This document shows, in pieces, positions 42,918 through 51,707 of a stretch of DNA of 64,000 bases. The translations under genes were made by a program, and so were the position numbers. The stretch spans positions 496,001 to 560,000 of the forward strand of contig NZ_CP136995.1 of assembly GCF_033110285.1 (NCBI RefSeq), read 5' to 3'. Every line of letters begins with the position of its first letter. Position 1 is the stretch's first letter. The notes under the pieces were generated by a model that did no database searches, was not told where the DNA came from, and was given only the letters and a program-made list of their open reading frames with translations. This DNA is from Ottowia sp. SB7-C50. GTDB taxonomy: Bacteria > Pseudomonadota > Gammaproteobacteria > Burkholderiales > Burkholderiaceae_C.

Positions 42918-43846
42918 GCGCTGGCACATCGCGCTGGGCGCTGCGCGCGCCGCAAGGTGATGCGCGCCTGGTGGCGGGCTTCTGGCTGGGCGTGCTGGGC
43001 GTGGCGTGCTTTGCCATCACGCTGCCGGCGACCCGGCTGGCCACGGGCACTGCCGAACATCCGCAGCTGTCGCCCTGGTTCGTCACCTTTGGCCGCGCGG
43101 CGCTGGCGGGGCTGCTGTCGGCGGCGTTTCTGCTGGTGGCGCGCTCGCCCTGGCCCACGGCCGCGCAGTGGCGGGCGCTGTCGCTGTCGATGGCCGGCAA
43201 CGCCATCGGGTTTCCGCTGCTGCTGGCGTGGGCGCTGCGCAGCGTGACGGCCACGCACGCGGCCGTCATCATTGCGCTGCTGCCGCTGGTGACGGCGGCG
43301 GTGGCCGCCTTTGCCCTGGGCCAGCGCGCGCGGCCGGCGTTCTGGGCCTGCGCCGTCGCGGGCAGCGCCCTGGTGGTGGTGTTTGCGTGGCTGCGCGCGG
43401 GCGAATCGGGCGGCTTCGGCTTCGCCGCGGCCGACGCCCTGCTGGCCGGTGCGGTGCTGGCGGCCGCGGTTGGCTACATCTATGGCGCCAAGGTCACGCC
43501 CGCGCTGGGCGCCGAGCGCGTGATCTGCTGGGTGTGCCTGGGCGCGCTGCCCCTCACGCTGCCGGTGGCGCTGTGGCTGTGGCCGGCCAACGCGGGCGAC
43601 ATCCGTGCCAGCAGCTGGGCGGGCTTTGTCTATGTGGGCACCGTGTCGATGTGGGCCGGCTTCTTCGCCTGGTACCGCGGGCTGGACTGGGGCGGCGCCC
43701 TGCGCGTGAGCCAGACGCAACTGCTGCAGCCGTTTCTGGCGATGCTGTTTGCGTGGCCGCTGCTGGGCGAGCGGCTGGACGCGGTGTCCGTCGGCTTTGC
43801 GCTGGCGGTGGTGGCCATCGTGTTTGCCAGCCGGAGGCTGAGATGA
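42914..43846 (+). CDS. EamA/DMT family transporter
   Basis: 310-residue inner-membrane protein with ten predicted hydrophobic segments in two EamA repeats. Typical segments: VTATHAAVIIALLPLVTAAV in the first half and RVSQTQLLQPFLAMLFAWPL in the second. The family exports amino acids and related metabolites. ATGA overlap with both LysE and cupin genes. Confidence 0.9.
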   Translation: MSAGTSRWALRAPQGDARLVAGFWLGVLGVACFAITLPATRLATGTAEHPQLSPWFVTFGRAALAGLLSAAFLLVARSPWPTAAQWRALSLSMAGNAIGFPLLLAWALRSVTATHAAVIIALLPLVTAAVAAFALGQRARPAFWACAVAGSALVVVFAWLRAGESGGFGFAAADALLAGAVLAAAVGYIYGAKVTPALGAERVICWVCLGALPLTLPVALWLWPANAGDIRASSWAGFVYVGTVSMWAGFFAWYRGLDWGGALRVSQTQLLQPFLAMLFAWPLLGERLDAVSVGFALAVVAIVFASRRLR

Positions 43847-44196
43847 GAGCGTCGCTGCACGACCTGCTGGCGCAGCTGCCCGCGGCGCCGACCCGTGCGT
43901 ACCCTGAGGGCTTGCCGTTTGCGATGGCATTCGCACATGGCAGCATGTCCGTCGAGCTGTACGCCCCCGGCAGCAACGCCGATGGGCGCGATCGCCAGCA
44001 GCCGCACGCGCAGGACGAGCTGTACGTAGTGCAGCGCGGCCACGCCACACTGCGCATCGGCGCTCAGAATCTGCCCGCCGCGCCCGGCGACGTGCTGTTC
44101 GTGCCCGCCGATGCCGACCATCGCTTCGAAGCCTTCACCCCCGACTTTGCAACCTGGGTCATCTTCTACGGACCCGCTGGAGGAGAAAAACCATGA
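43843..44196 (+). CDS. Small cupin-domain protein
   Basis: 117-residue single-domain cupin. A metal-site-like pattern QPHAQDELYVVQRG (cupin motif 1, near residues 52-65) and PGDVLFVPADADHRF (motif 2, near 80-94). Function of such small cupins is usually metabolic or regulatory metal binding. Overlaps both neighbours by ATGA. Confidence 0.87.
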   Translation: MRASLHDLLAQLPAAPTRAYPEGLPFAMAFAHGSMSVELYAPGSNADGRDRQQPHAQDELYVVQRGHATLRIGAQNLPAAPGDVLFVPADADHRFEAFTPDFATWVIFYGPAGGEKP

Positions 44197-45416
44197 ACCC
44201 CACCGACCTCAAGCAAGCCAGCCCCTGGCAACTGGCCGAGCGCGCCCACGCCATGAACCCCTCGGCGATCCGCGAAATCCTGAAGGTGACGGAGCGCCCC
44301 GGCATCCTCAACTTTGCCGGTGGCCTGCCCGCGCCCGAGACTTTTCCGGTCGACGCCATGCGTGCAGCCTGCGCCACGGTGCTGGCCGAAGGCAGCGCCA
44401 TCGCGCGCCCGTCGCTGCAATACGCGTCGAGCGAAGGGCTGCCCGAATTGCGCCAGTGGGTCGCCACCGAGCTGGGCAAGCAGGGCGCGCAGGTGTCGCC
44501 CGACCAGGTGCTCATCACCACCGGCAGCCAGCAGGGGCTGGACCTGATCGCCAAGGTGCTGCTCGACAAGGGCAGCCGCATGCTGGTCGAGTCGCCCACC
44601 TACCTGGGCGCGCTGCAGGCCTTCACGCCCATGCAGCCGGCGGTGGAGAGCGTTGAAAGCGACATGGGCGGCGTGTCGGCGTCCGCGCTGCGCAGCGCGC
44701 TTCAAAAAGGTGAGCGGCCGCGCTTCATGTACCTGCTGCCCAACTTCCAGAACCCCACCGGCCGCACCATGGACGAAGCGCGCCGCCAGGCCGTGATCGA
44801 CGTCTGCCGCGAGCACGGCCTGCCGATTGTCGAAGACAACCCGTATGGCGAATTGTGGTTCGACGCACCGCCGCCCGCGCCCCTGCTGGCGCGCTGGCCC
44901 GAGGGCGTGGTGTACCTGGGCTCGTTCAGCAAAATCCTGGCGCCCGGCCTGCGCCTAGGCTACATCGTCGCGCCGCCCGCGCTGTACCCCAAGCTGCTGC
45001 AGGCCAAGCAGGCGGCCGATTTGCACACGCCCGGCTTCAACCAGCGCGTGGTGGCCGAGGTCATCAAGGACGGCTTCCTCGACCGCCACGTGCCCACCAT
45101 CCGCGCGCGCTACCACGCGCAGCGCGACGCCATCCTGGCCGCGCTGGCGCGCGAGCTGGGCCCGACCGGTGCCGAGTGGACACAGCCCGTCGGCGGCATG
45201 TTCGTGTGGGTGCGCCTGCCCGAAGGCCTGAACGCCCAGGCCTTGTTGCCCAAGGCCGTCGATGCCGGCATGGCCTTCGTGCCCGGCGCGCCCTTCTTCG
45301 CCGATGAACCCGATGCGCGCGCGCTGCGGCTGTCCTTCGTCACTTCCACGCCCGAGCAGATCGACCAGGGCATGGCCGCGCTGGGGAAGGTGGTGCGCGC
45401 GGCGATGCAAGGCTGA
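44193..45416 (+). CDS. PLP-dependent aminotransferase, class I/II (2-aminoadipate type)
   Basis: 407-residue fold-type I aminotransferase without a DNA-binding domain. Motifs: NFAGGLPAPETFP near residues 36-48, YASSEGLPELRQWVA, PNFQNPTGRTMDEARRQ, VEDNPYGELWFD and the PLP lysine in GSFSKILAPGLRLGYIV. The style resembles LysN/2-aminoadipate and kynurenine-type transaminases. The SD GGAG overlaps the cupin 3' end. Likely removes the amino group from the amino acid handled by the operon. Confidence 0.9.
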   Translation: MNPTDLKQASPWQLAERAHAMNPSAIREILKVTERPGILNFAGGLPAPETFPVDAMRAACATVLAEGSAIARPSLQYASSEGLPELRQWVATELGKQGAQVSPDQVLITTGSQQGLDLIAKVLLDKGSRMLVESPTYLGALQAFTPMQPAVESVESDMGGVSASALRSALQKGERPRFMYLLPNFQNPTGRTMDEARRQAVIDVCREHGLPIVEDNPYGELWFDAPPPAPLLARWPEGVVYLGSFSKILAPGLRLGYIVAPPALYPKLLQAKQAADLHTPGFNQRVVAEVIKDGFLDRHVPTIRARYHAQRDAILAALARELGPTGAEWTQPVGGMFVWVRLPEGLNAQALLPKAVDAGMAFVPGAPFFADEPDARALRLSFVTSTPEQIDQGMAALGKVVRAAMQG

Positions 45417-45418
45417 CC

Positions 45419-46036
45419 ATGATCCAACTGTGGGGCCGCACCACGTCCATCAACGTACGCAAGGTGTTGTGGACCTTGCAGGAGGCGGGCGCGCCCTTTG
45501 AGCGCATCGACGCGGGCCTCGCCTTCGGTGTCGTCAACGACGCCGACTATGTGGCGAAGAACCCCAACCGCCTGGTGCCGCTGCTGGAAGACGGCGACTT
45601 CGTGCTGTGGGAATCCAACGCCATCGTGCGCTACCTGTGCGCGCGCTACGCGCCGGCGCTGTACCCGCAGGATTTGCGCGCCCGCTTTGACGCCGAGCGC
45701 TGGATGGACTGGCAGCAGACCACGCTGAACCGCGCCGGCAGCCCGGCGTTTCTGCAACTGGTGCGCACGCCGCCCGAGCAGCGCAAGCCCGAGGTGATCG
45801 ACGCCTCGCGCGCCGCCATGGCACCGTGCATCGCCATGCTCAACGCGCACCTGTCCCACCGCGCGTGGATGGGCGGCGATGCCTTCAGCATGGCCGACAT
45901 TCCCGTCGCCTGCGACATCCACCGCTGGTGGAACCTGCCGCAGCCCACGCCCCAAGCGCCGCACGTGCAACGCTGGTTCAACGCCGTGCTGGCGCGCCCG
46001 GCCACGCGCGGCGTGCTCGATCTTCCTCTGGCCTGA
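45419..46036 (+). CDS. Glutathione S-transferase family protein
   Basis: 205-residue GST with thioredoxin-like N-terminal domain (IQLWGRTTSINVRKVLWTLQ; VPLLEDGDFVLWESNAIVRY at the glutathione gamma-glutamyl site) and all-helical C-terminal domain (AWMGGDAFSMADIPVACDIH). Starts three bases after the aminotransferase stop. Detoxification or conjugation role; substrate unknown. Confidence 0.92.
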   Translation: MIQLWGRTTSINVRKVLWTLQEAGAPFERIDAGLAFGVVNDADYVAKNPNRLVPLLEDGDFVLWESNAIVRYLCARYAPALYPQDLRARFDAERWMDWQQTTLNRAGSPAFLQLVRTPPEQRKPEVIDASRAAMAPCIAMLNAHLSHRAWMGGDAFSMADIPVACDIHRWWNLPQPTPQAPHVQRWFNAVLARPATRGVLDLPLA

Positions 46037-46047
46037 CTGGCTCCCCC

Positions 46048-46974
46048 ATGAAAAACCGCCCCTTCGCCCAGATCGACGTCTTCACCGCCACCGCAGGCTT
46101 CGGCAACCCGGTGGCCGTGGTGCTGGACGGCACCGACCTGGATGACGCCGCCCTGCAGCGCTTCGCGCGCTGGACCAATCTGTCGGAAACCACCTTCGTG
46201 CTGCCGCCCACCGACCCGAAGGCCGACTATCGCCTGCGCATCTTCACGCCCGGGGGCGAGCTGCCGTTTGCGGGCCACCCCACGCTGGGTTCGTGCTTCG
46301 CGTGGCTGGCGGCGGGCGGCGTCCCCAGGCGCGGCGACATGATCGTGCAGGAGTGTGCCAAGGGCCTGGTGCCGATCCGGCGCGACGGCGCGCGCCTGGC
46401 CTTTGCCGCGCCGCCCGCCCACCTGAGCGGCCCCAGTCCCACGCACCTGGCCAAGGTGGCCGCCGCGCTGGGGCTGAAACCCGCGCAGATACTGAAAGCG
46501 CAATCGCTCGACAACGGCCCGCAGTGGCTGGCCCTGCTGGTGGACAGCGTCGACACCTTGCTGGCGCTGGAGCCGAACCACGGCCAGCTTGAAAGCTTGA
46601 AGCAGAAAGTGGGCGTGGCGGCCAAGGTGTCGGCGTCGACAGCTTCTGATTTGATAGCGCGGTCGAGCCGCGAAGCGCGCGCGTTCGACACCCGCGCCGA
46701 CGCCCCAGCGATCGAGGTGCGCGCCTTTGCGGCTGCCGTCGGCGTCAACGAAGACCCGGTCACCGGCAGCCTCAACGCCAGCCTGGCGCAGTGGCTGATC
46801 GAGACCGGTGACCTGCCCGCGCGCTACGTGGCCGCCCAAGGCACGGTGCTCGGCCGCGCCGGGCGCGTGCATGTGGAGCGCGACGGAGAAGGCCAGACCG
46901 CTTCGACAGGCTCAGGACAGATCTGGGTGGGCGGCGACTGCGTGGGCGTGATTCGCGGCGAGGTGACGTTGTGA
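46048..46974 (+). CDS. PhzF family isomerase/epimerase-like protein
   Basis: 308-residue protein of the PhzF/diaminopimelate-epimerase-like fold. Features: FAQIDVFTATAGFGNPVAVV at the N-terminus, the catalytic Glu in NLSETTFVLPP near residue 50, FTPGGELPFAGHPTLGS near 68-84 and EDPVTGSLNASLAQWL near 236-251. Fold typical, specific reaction unknown. A partial family A repeat lies in a loop near residue 200. Overlaps the next gene by GTGA. Confidence 0.92.
   Translation: MKNRPFAQIDVFTATAGFGNPVAVVLDGTDLDDAALQRFARWTNLSETTFVLPPTDPKADYRLRIFTPGGELPFAGHPTLGSCFAWLAAGGVPRRGDMIVQECAKGLVPIRRDGARLAFAAPPAHLSGPSPTHLAKVAAALGLKPAQILKAQSLDNGPQWLALLVDSVDTLLALEPNHGQLESLKQKVGVAAKVSASTASDLIARSSREARAFDTRADAPAIEVRAFAAAVGVNEDPVTGSLNASLAQWLIETGDLPARYVAAQGTVLGRAGRVHVERDGEGQTASTGSGQIWVGGDCVGVIRGEVTL
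46630..46660. repeat. Partial family A repeat inside the phzF-like gene
   Basis: On the minus strand GCTATCAAATCAGAAGC followed by TGTCGACGCC; half of the element. It encodes Ser/Ala-rich loop residues. Confidence 0.45.
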
Positions 46975-47705
46975 CGGCCGCAGCCGGCTGGAGCGCACCG
47001 GCGCTTGACCACCTGGTGGTGCTGGCCGACACGCTGGAGCAAGGCGCCGCGTGGTGCGAGCAGATGCTGGGCGTAACCCCGGGGCCGGGCGGCCAGCACC
47101 CGCTGTTCGGCACGCACAACCGGCTGCTTGCTAGCGCGTCGGATGAATTCCCGCTCAGCTACCTGGAGATCATTGCTATCGATCCAGGAGCTGTTCGCGC
47201 CCATCCAGACAGCGGTGGGGGCCAAAATGCCGTGCAAAAGCGCTGGTTCGACATGGACGACCCCGCGCTGCGCGAGCGCGTGCGCGCGCAAGGCCCGCAG
47301 CTCATCCACTGGGTGGCGCGCGTGCCCGACATCGACAGCGCCGTGGGTCGCCTGGCCACGCTGGACATCGACCGCGGCGACGTGCGCGCCGCCAGCCGCA
47401 TGACGCCGCGCGGGCTGCTCGAATGGAAGATCGCCGTGCGGCCGGACGGCCAGCGGCTGTTCGACGGCGCGCTGCCCACGCTGATCGAATGGGGCGCGGT
47501 GCATCCGGCCGCGTCGATGCCCCAGGTTGGCGTGTCGCTGCAGGGGCTGCGGCTTTCGCACCCGCGCGCGGCCACGCTGCGGCAGGCCTGCGCAGCCGTC
47601 GGGTTCGGTGCGGTGCCGGTCGACGAAGGCCCCGCCGCGCTGCACGCCACGCTGCGCACGCCGCGTGGCGTGGTCAGCTTGTCGTCTGACGAAGGAGTGC
47701 GCTGA
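46971..47705 (+). CDS. VOC family protein (glyoxalase-like domain)
   Basis: 244-residue protein starting with GTG at 46971, overlapping the PhzF stop. The N-terminal beta-alpha-beta glyoxalase-like module reads LDHLVVLADTLEQGAAWCEQ, HPLFGTHNRLLA and YLEIIAI; a second module lies near residues 110-200. The metal/substrate pocket residues H14 and E67 are plausible ligands. A family A repeat encodes about 18 residues after YLEII. Specific reaction unknown. Confidence 0.88.
   Translation: MTAAAGWSAPALDHLVVLADTLEQGAAWCEQMLGVTPGPGGQHPLFGTHNRLLASASDEFPLSYLEIIAIDPGAVRAHPDSGGGQNAVQKRWFDMDDPALRERVRAQGPQLIHWVARVPDIDSAVGRLATLDIDRGDVRAASRMTPRGLLEWKIAVRPDGQRLFDGALPTLIEWGAVHPAASMPQVGVSLQGLRLSHPRAATLRQACAAVGFGAVPVDEGPAALHATLRTPRGVVSLSSDEGVR
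47171..47229. repeat. Family A repeat inside the VOC gene
   Basis: Forward: ATTGCTATCGATCCAGGAGC, TGTTCGCGCCCATCC, GACAGCGGTGGGGGCC and AAAA. Full-length, in frame. Confidence 0.7.
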
Positions 47706-48671
47706 ATGAACCTGCTGCCGACGCTGGCCGATATCGAAGCCGCCGCCCAAGTTGTCTACCGCGAATTTCCGCCCACGCCGCAGTACCGCTGGGCGATGCT
47801 GTCGCAGCGGCTGGGCGCCGACTGCTGGGTCAAGCATGAGAACCACACGCCGGTCGGCGCGTTCAAGATTCGCGGCGGACTCACCTTCTTCGACGCATTG
47901 GCGCGACGTGGCGAACTGCCGCGCGCCGTCGTCAGCGCCACGCGCGGCAACCACGGCCAGAGCATCGGCTGGGCGGCGCGCACCCATGGCGTGGCCTGCA
48001 CCATCGTCGTGCCGCGCGGCAATTCGGTCGAAAAGAACGCCGCCATGCGCGCGCTGGGCGTTGAACTGATCGAGCATGGCGACGACTTCACCGAAAGCAG
48101 CGACCATGCCGCGCGCCTGGCCCCCGAACGCGGTGCGTTGCGCGTGCCCAGCTTTCACCCCGACCTGGTCAGCGGCGTGGCGACTTACTGGTGGGAGCTG
48201 CTGCGTGCGGTGCCGCAGCTTCAGGTCGCCTACGTGCCCATCGGCCTGGGCTCCAGCGCATGCGCCGCCATCGCCGCCAAGCGCGCGCTGAACCACCCCG
48301 CGCGCATCGTCGGCGTTGTCAGCGCGCACGCCACCACTTACGCCGATTCCATCGCCGCCGGCCGCGTGGTCGAAGCGCCCGCCAACACCCGCATCGCCGA
48401 CGGCATGGCGGTGCGCCGTGCCGACCCGGCCGCCCTGTCGGTGCTGATGCACGGCCTTGACCACGTGGTGCACGTCAGCGACGACGAAGTGGAAGCCGCC
48501 ATGCGCGCGCTGTACGTCGACACGCACAACGTCGCCGAGGGCGCCGGCGCAGCCGCGCTGGCCGCGGCCCTGCAGGAGCGGGCGCAACTGCGCGGCCAGG
48601 CGGTCGGCATCGCACTGACCGGCGCCAATGTGGATGCGGCGGCGTTTGCCCGCGTGCTACAAAACAAGTAG
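47706..48671 (+). CDS. Threonine/serine dehydratase-like PLP enzyme
   Basis: 321-residue fold-type II PLP enzyme. The PLP lysine is in HTPVGAFKIRGG near residues 50-61, SATRGNHGQSIGWAA is the phosphate/substrate loop near 78-92, and IGLGSSACAA replaces the usual Gly-rich GGGGL PLP-phosphate loop near residue 180. It deaminates or lyses a hydroxy-amino acid. It starts immediately after the VOC gene and is the last gene of the LysE-led operon. Its last codons and stop are supplied by a partial family A repeat. Confidence 0.9.
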   Translation: MNLLPTLADIEAAAQVVYREFPPTPQYRWAMLSQRLGADCWVKHENHTPVGAFKIRGGLTFFDALARRGELPRAVVSATRGNHGQSIGWAARTHGVACTIVVPRGNSVEKNAAMRALGVELIEHGDDFTESSDHAARLAPERGALRVPSFHPDLVSGVATYWWELLRAVPQLQVAYVPIGLGSSACAAIAAKRALNHPARIVGVVSAHATTYADSIAAGRVVEAPANTRIADGMAVRRADPAALSVLMHGLDHVVHVSDDEVEAAMRALYVDTHNVAEGAGAAALAAALQERAQLRGQAVGIALTGANVDAAAFARVLQNK

Positions 48672-48681
48672 CTTCAGACGG
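48654..48681. repeat. Partial family A repeat at the dehydratase stop codon
   Basis: GTGCTACAAAACAAGTAGC forms a short palindrome (GCTAC/GTAGC); the TAG is the stop codon. Confidence 0.5.
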
Positions 48682-48779
48682 TTTGTGTGCAGCGGCGGAG
48701 TGGCGAAAGGGCGCTGAATTCGTCACGCAGGTGACGGCTGTCGCGCCGCCCGCGGCGCAATGCCCACACAATGCGCCGC

Positions 48780-49454
48780 ATGGGAACCCTCTACCTCGTG
48801 CGCCACGGCCAGGCCAGTTTTGGCGCCGACGACTATGACCGCCTCAGCGACCTGGGCTGGCGCCAGAGCCGGCGTCTGGGCGAATGGATGGCGACCAGCG
48901 GGCTGACGCAGTTCGACGCCGTGTTGACCGGCACGCTGCGCCGCCATGCCGAAACCTGGCAGGGCGTGGCCGAAGGGGCGGGCCTGACGGGGCTGACGCC
49001 GCAGGCGCTGCCGGGGCTGAACGAATACGACAGCGAAGCGGTCGTGCGCGCCATCCACCCCGAACCTTTGCCCAAGCCCGACACGCCCGAGAAGTACCGC
49101 CACCATTTCCGGCTGCTGCGCGAAGGGCTGGCGGCCTGGATGGCGGGCCGCACGCAGCCCGTGGGCATGCCGACTTACCCCGACTTCGTGGCCGGTGTGG
49201 TCGGCGCGCTCGACCAGGTGCGCCGCCAGCACCAGGGGCAGGTGCTGCTGGTGTCCAGCGGCGGCCCGATCTCGACCGCCGTGGGGCACATCCTCGGCAC
49301 ATCGCCCGAGACCACGATCGAGCTGAACCTGCGCATCCGCAACTGCTCGGTGACCGAGTTCGCCTTCACGCCCAAGCGCCACATGCTGGTCACCTACAAC
49401 ACGCTGCCGCACCTGGAAGGCGCGCGCTGGCACGACTGGGTGACCTACGCCTGA
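48780..49454 (+). CDS. Histidine phosphatase family protein
   Basis: 224-residue phosphoglycerate-mutase-like phosphatase. Catalytic motif LYLVRHGQASFG at residues 4-15 with the RHG phospho-histidine, LSDLGWRQSRRLG, and the C-terminal VSSGGPISTAVGH where His is replaced by Gly-Gly-Pro-type sequence in the second motif. ATG 48780 puts the RHG motif at the usual distance from the N-terminus; ATG 48771 is also possible. Substrate unknown. Confidence 0.9.
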   Translation: MGTLYLVRHGQASFGADDYDRLSDLGWRQSRRLGEWMATSGLTQFDAVLTGTLRRHAETWQGVAEGAGLTGLTPQALPGLNEYDSEAVVRAIHPEPLPKPDTPEKYRHHFRLLREGLAAWMAGRTQPVGMPTYPDFVAGVVGALDQVRRQHQGQVLLVSSGGPISTAVGHILGTSPETTIELNLRIRNCSVTEFAFTPKRHMLVTYNTLPHLEGARWHDWVTYA

Positions 49455-49514
49455 GCTGATCGAACCACGTTTTCCCCGATGCGGCGGGCGAGCACTCGCG
49501 GCGACACTCGGCGC

Positions 49515-50657
49515 ATGACGAGCGCCGAGTCCGCCGCCGTCGCGACGGCCGCCGGAGTTCGCGTGTCGGCCGCGCCGCACCAGACCCTCCAAGACCTGCA
49601 GCACGCGCTGCGGGACTGGCTGGACGCCCACGGCTTGAAAGACCGCGTCGCCCTGTGCACCGCGCAGCCGCGCAGCGTTGCGGTGGGGCTGAACGCGGAC
49701 GCGCTTGCGCAATGGGCGCCGGGTTTCGACACGCTGCAGCTGGCGCAGCGGCTGGGCTTGGAATCAGCGGACGACGACCGCGCGCTGCAGCGCGAGACCG
49801 TGGTGGCCATGCTGGCGGCGCCGATTCAGATGGCGTTCAGCAGCCTGGATGAGCTGCAGTCCGCCGTCAATGTGCGCGTGCACATCGCGCAGGCGGCGCG
49901 CCGCACGGCGCTGGCGTTCTGCACCGAAGCCGCCGAGCGGCCGCCCGACTACTGGCATTACGACGACGAGCACGGCTTTCTGCTCAAGCCGTCGCAGTGC
50001 CTCATCGCGGCGCTGCAGGCCGCCACGCAGCCCGACGTGACCGGGCGGCGCTACGACTTTTCGTGCTACCGCGCGACCGAATACGTCATCCTGCTGGGCC
50101 TGGCGCGCGAGCTGGCCGAGCGCAACCCGCCGCTGCTGACCGCGTTGGCCGAGGTCAGCCGGCGCCGCGCCATCCGGTCGGCGCTGTTTCACGACGTGTT
50201 CCTGATCGAGTACGGCAGCATGGAGCAGCCCCTGCCGCCGCGCTATTACGTGCCGGGTGACCGGGTGTGGTTCCGCAACCCGGACGAGCGCTCGGCCGAC
50301 ATTCCGGGCTATGAGGGCTCGTGGGTGATCTACCTGGGCGGCGGCCTGTTTTCGAACTTCTGGAAGCGCGACCAGCCTTACAGCTTCGACGCCAAGTGCG
50401 TCGAAATCCACCATTGGCGCGATGGCGCGCAGCTCAACGAGCAGGGCGAACTGGTGATGGACGAGTCGGTGGTCGACCGGCTGACTGCCGCCACGCTGCA
50501 GGACGCCGCGCGCACCGCCGAGGTGCTGGCGCGCATGCAGCGCCTGCGCGATCCGAAGGGCGTCTACGCCGACGGCGGATGCATCGACCGCACGCGCGAA
50601 TACCCGCGGCAGCTGCACGCCGGCACGTCGGATATCCGGCTGCCGGCGCCGGACTGA
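49515..50657 (+). CDS. Hypothetical protein resembling bacterial (Bacillus Tgl-type) transglutaminase
   Basis: About 380 residues from ATG 49515 (ATG 49479 also open). The middle and C-terminal parts recall Bacillus protein-glutamine gamma-glutamyltransferase: DYWHYDDEHGFLLKPS then FSCYRATEYVILL, in which Cys184 sits where the Tgl nucleophile lies, then YVPGDRVWFRNPDE near residues 246-259, matching the family's PGDxVYFxNPD motif, and YEGSWVIYLGGGLFSNFW. The Glu and His that follow in Tgl (QGEN, GHGIG) are Ser and Asn here. The N-terminal 130 residues are extra. No signal peptide. The link is from remembered motifs, so the family call is moderate; crosslinking activity is doubtful. Confidence 0.6.
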   Translation: MTSAESAAVATAAGVRVSAAPHQTLQDLQHALRDWLDAHGLKDRVALCTAQPRSVAVGLNADALAQWAPGFDTLQLAQRLGLESADDDRALQRETVVAMLAAPIQMAFSSLDELQSAVNVRVHIAQAARRTALAFCTEAAERPPDYWHYDDEHGFLLKPSQCLIAALQAATQPDVTGRRYDFSCYRATEYVILLGLARELAERNPPLLTALAEVSRRRAIRSALFHDVFLIEYGSMEQPLPPRYYVPGDRVWFRNPDERSADIPGYEGSWVIYLGGGLFSNFWKRDQPYSFDAKCVEIHHWRDGAQLNEQGELVMDESVVDRLTAATLQDAARTAEVLARMQRLRDPKGVYADGGCIDRTREYPRQLHAGTSDIRLPAPD

Positions 50658-50667
50658 TCGGCGTGTC

Positions 50668-51696
50668 TTATTGCGGCTGAAAACCGCTGTCGCGGATGAT
50701 GCGCGACCACACCCTGGTGTAGGCCTGCTCGCGCTTGGCCAACTGCGCGGGGCTCATGGAGTCCACCGTCAGGCCCAGGTCGGTGAGCTGCTTGCGCACG
50801 TCGGGCAGGGCCACCACGCTGTCCAGCGCGCGGCTGAAGCGCGTGACAAGGGCCGCCGGCGTGCCCTTGGGCGCCCAGATGCCGTAGAAGGGCGTTTCTT
50901 CCAGGCCCTTGAATCCCAGTTCGCTGAACGTGGGTACGTCGGGCACGGCGGCCTGGCGCGCGCCGCCCAGCACGCCGATCATGCGCAGCTTGCCGGCGCG
51001 CTGGTACTCGATGAAGTCCTGCACCGAGCCGACGCCGGCCGCAATCTGGTTGCCCAGCATGTCGGCCATCATCGGTGCGCTGCCCTTGTAGGGCACGGCC
51101 ACCAGGTCCAGCCCGTAGCGCTTGGCGATCAGCTGCACCAGAAACTCGGGTGTCGAGGCCGGCGCGGGGATGCCGACCGCGCTCTTGCCGCCCTGTGACT
51201 TCACCCATTCGACGTATTCGGGCACCGTCCTGGCCGGCGTGCCGGGCGATACGGCCAGGCCGTTGACGAAGGTGGCAAAGCCGCCCAGCGGCACAAAGTC
51301 TTCCTGCGGTGCGTAGCCAGGCTTTTTGACCACCTGCGGCAGGATCGAGATGGTGTGGTCGTGGGACAGGAACACCGTGGTGCCGTCGGGTCGCGCGGCC
51401 TTCAGCTGCTGCGCGGCGATCTGGCCGCCGGCGCCGGGGCGGTTTTCAACCACCACGCTGCGGTCCAGCGCCTTTTCCAGCTTTTCGGCCAGCAGCCGCG
51501 CGATCACGTCCGAGCCGCCTCCGGCCGGAAAGCCCACCAGCACGTGGATCGGTGGCTCGTTCGCCGCCCAGGCGGGCGGGACGGCGGCCAAGGTGGCGGC
51601 GCCCAGCAGGGCGGTGGTGAAGCGGCGGCGGGTGGTGGCGGGGTCGCCCGCAGCCAGGGGGCCAGCGGCGGTGATGCGATTCATCTTTACGTTCAT
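50668..51696 (-). CDS. Bug/TctC family binding protein
   Basis: 342-residue periplasmic binding protein. ATG 51696 (or 51684) is used; the frame stays open upstream only as a shadow of the creatininase-like gene. The long N-region has TTRRRFTTALLGAATL, a twin-arginine-like signal, ending at AWAAN. Motifs: IHVLVGFPAGGGSDVIARLL, VENRPGAGGQIAAQQLKAA. It lies 11 bases after the creatininase-like gene on the same strand, so the two are co-transcribed. Confidence 0.9.
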   Translation of the reverse strand: MNVKMNRITAAGPLAAGDPATTRRRFTTALLGAATLAAVPPAWAANEPPIHVLVGFPAGGGSDVIARLLAEKLEKALDRSVVVENRPGAGGQIAAQQLKAARPDGTTVFLSHDHTISILPQVVKKPGYAPQEDFVPLGGFATFVNGLAVSPGTPARTVPEYVEWVKSQGGKSAVGIPAPASTPEFLVQLIAKRYGLDLVAVPYKGSAPMMADMLGNQIAAGVGSVQDFIEYQRAGKLRMIGVLGGARQAAVPDVPTFSELGFKGLEETPFYGIWAPKGTPAALVTRFSRALDSVVALPDVRKQLTDLGLTVDSMSPAQLAKREQAYTRVWSRIIRDSGFQPQ

Positions 51697-51707
51697 GGGC
51701 AATGGGG

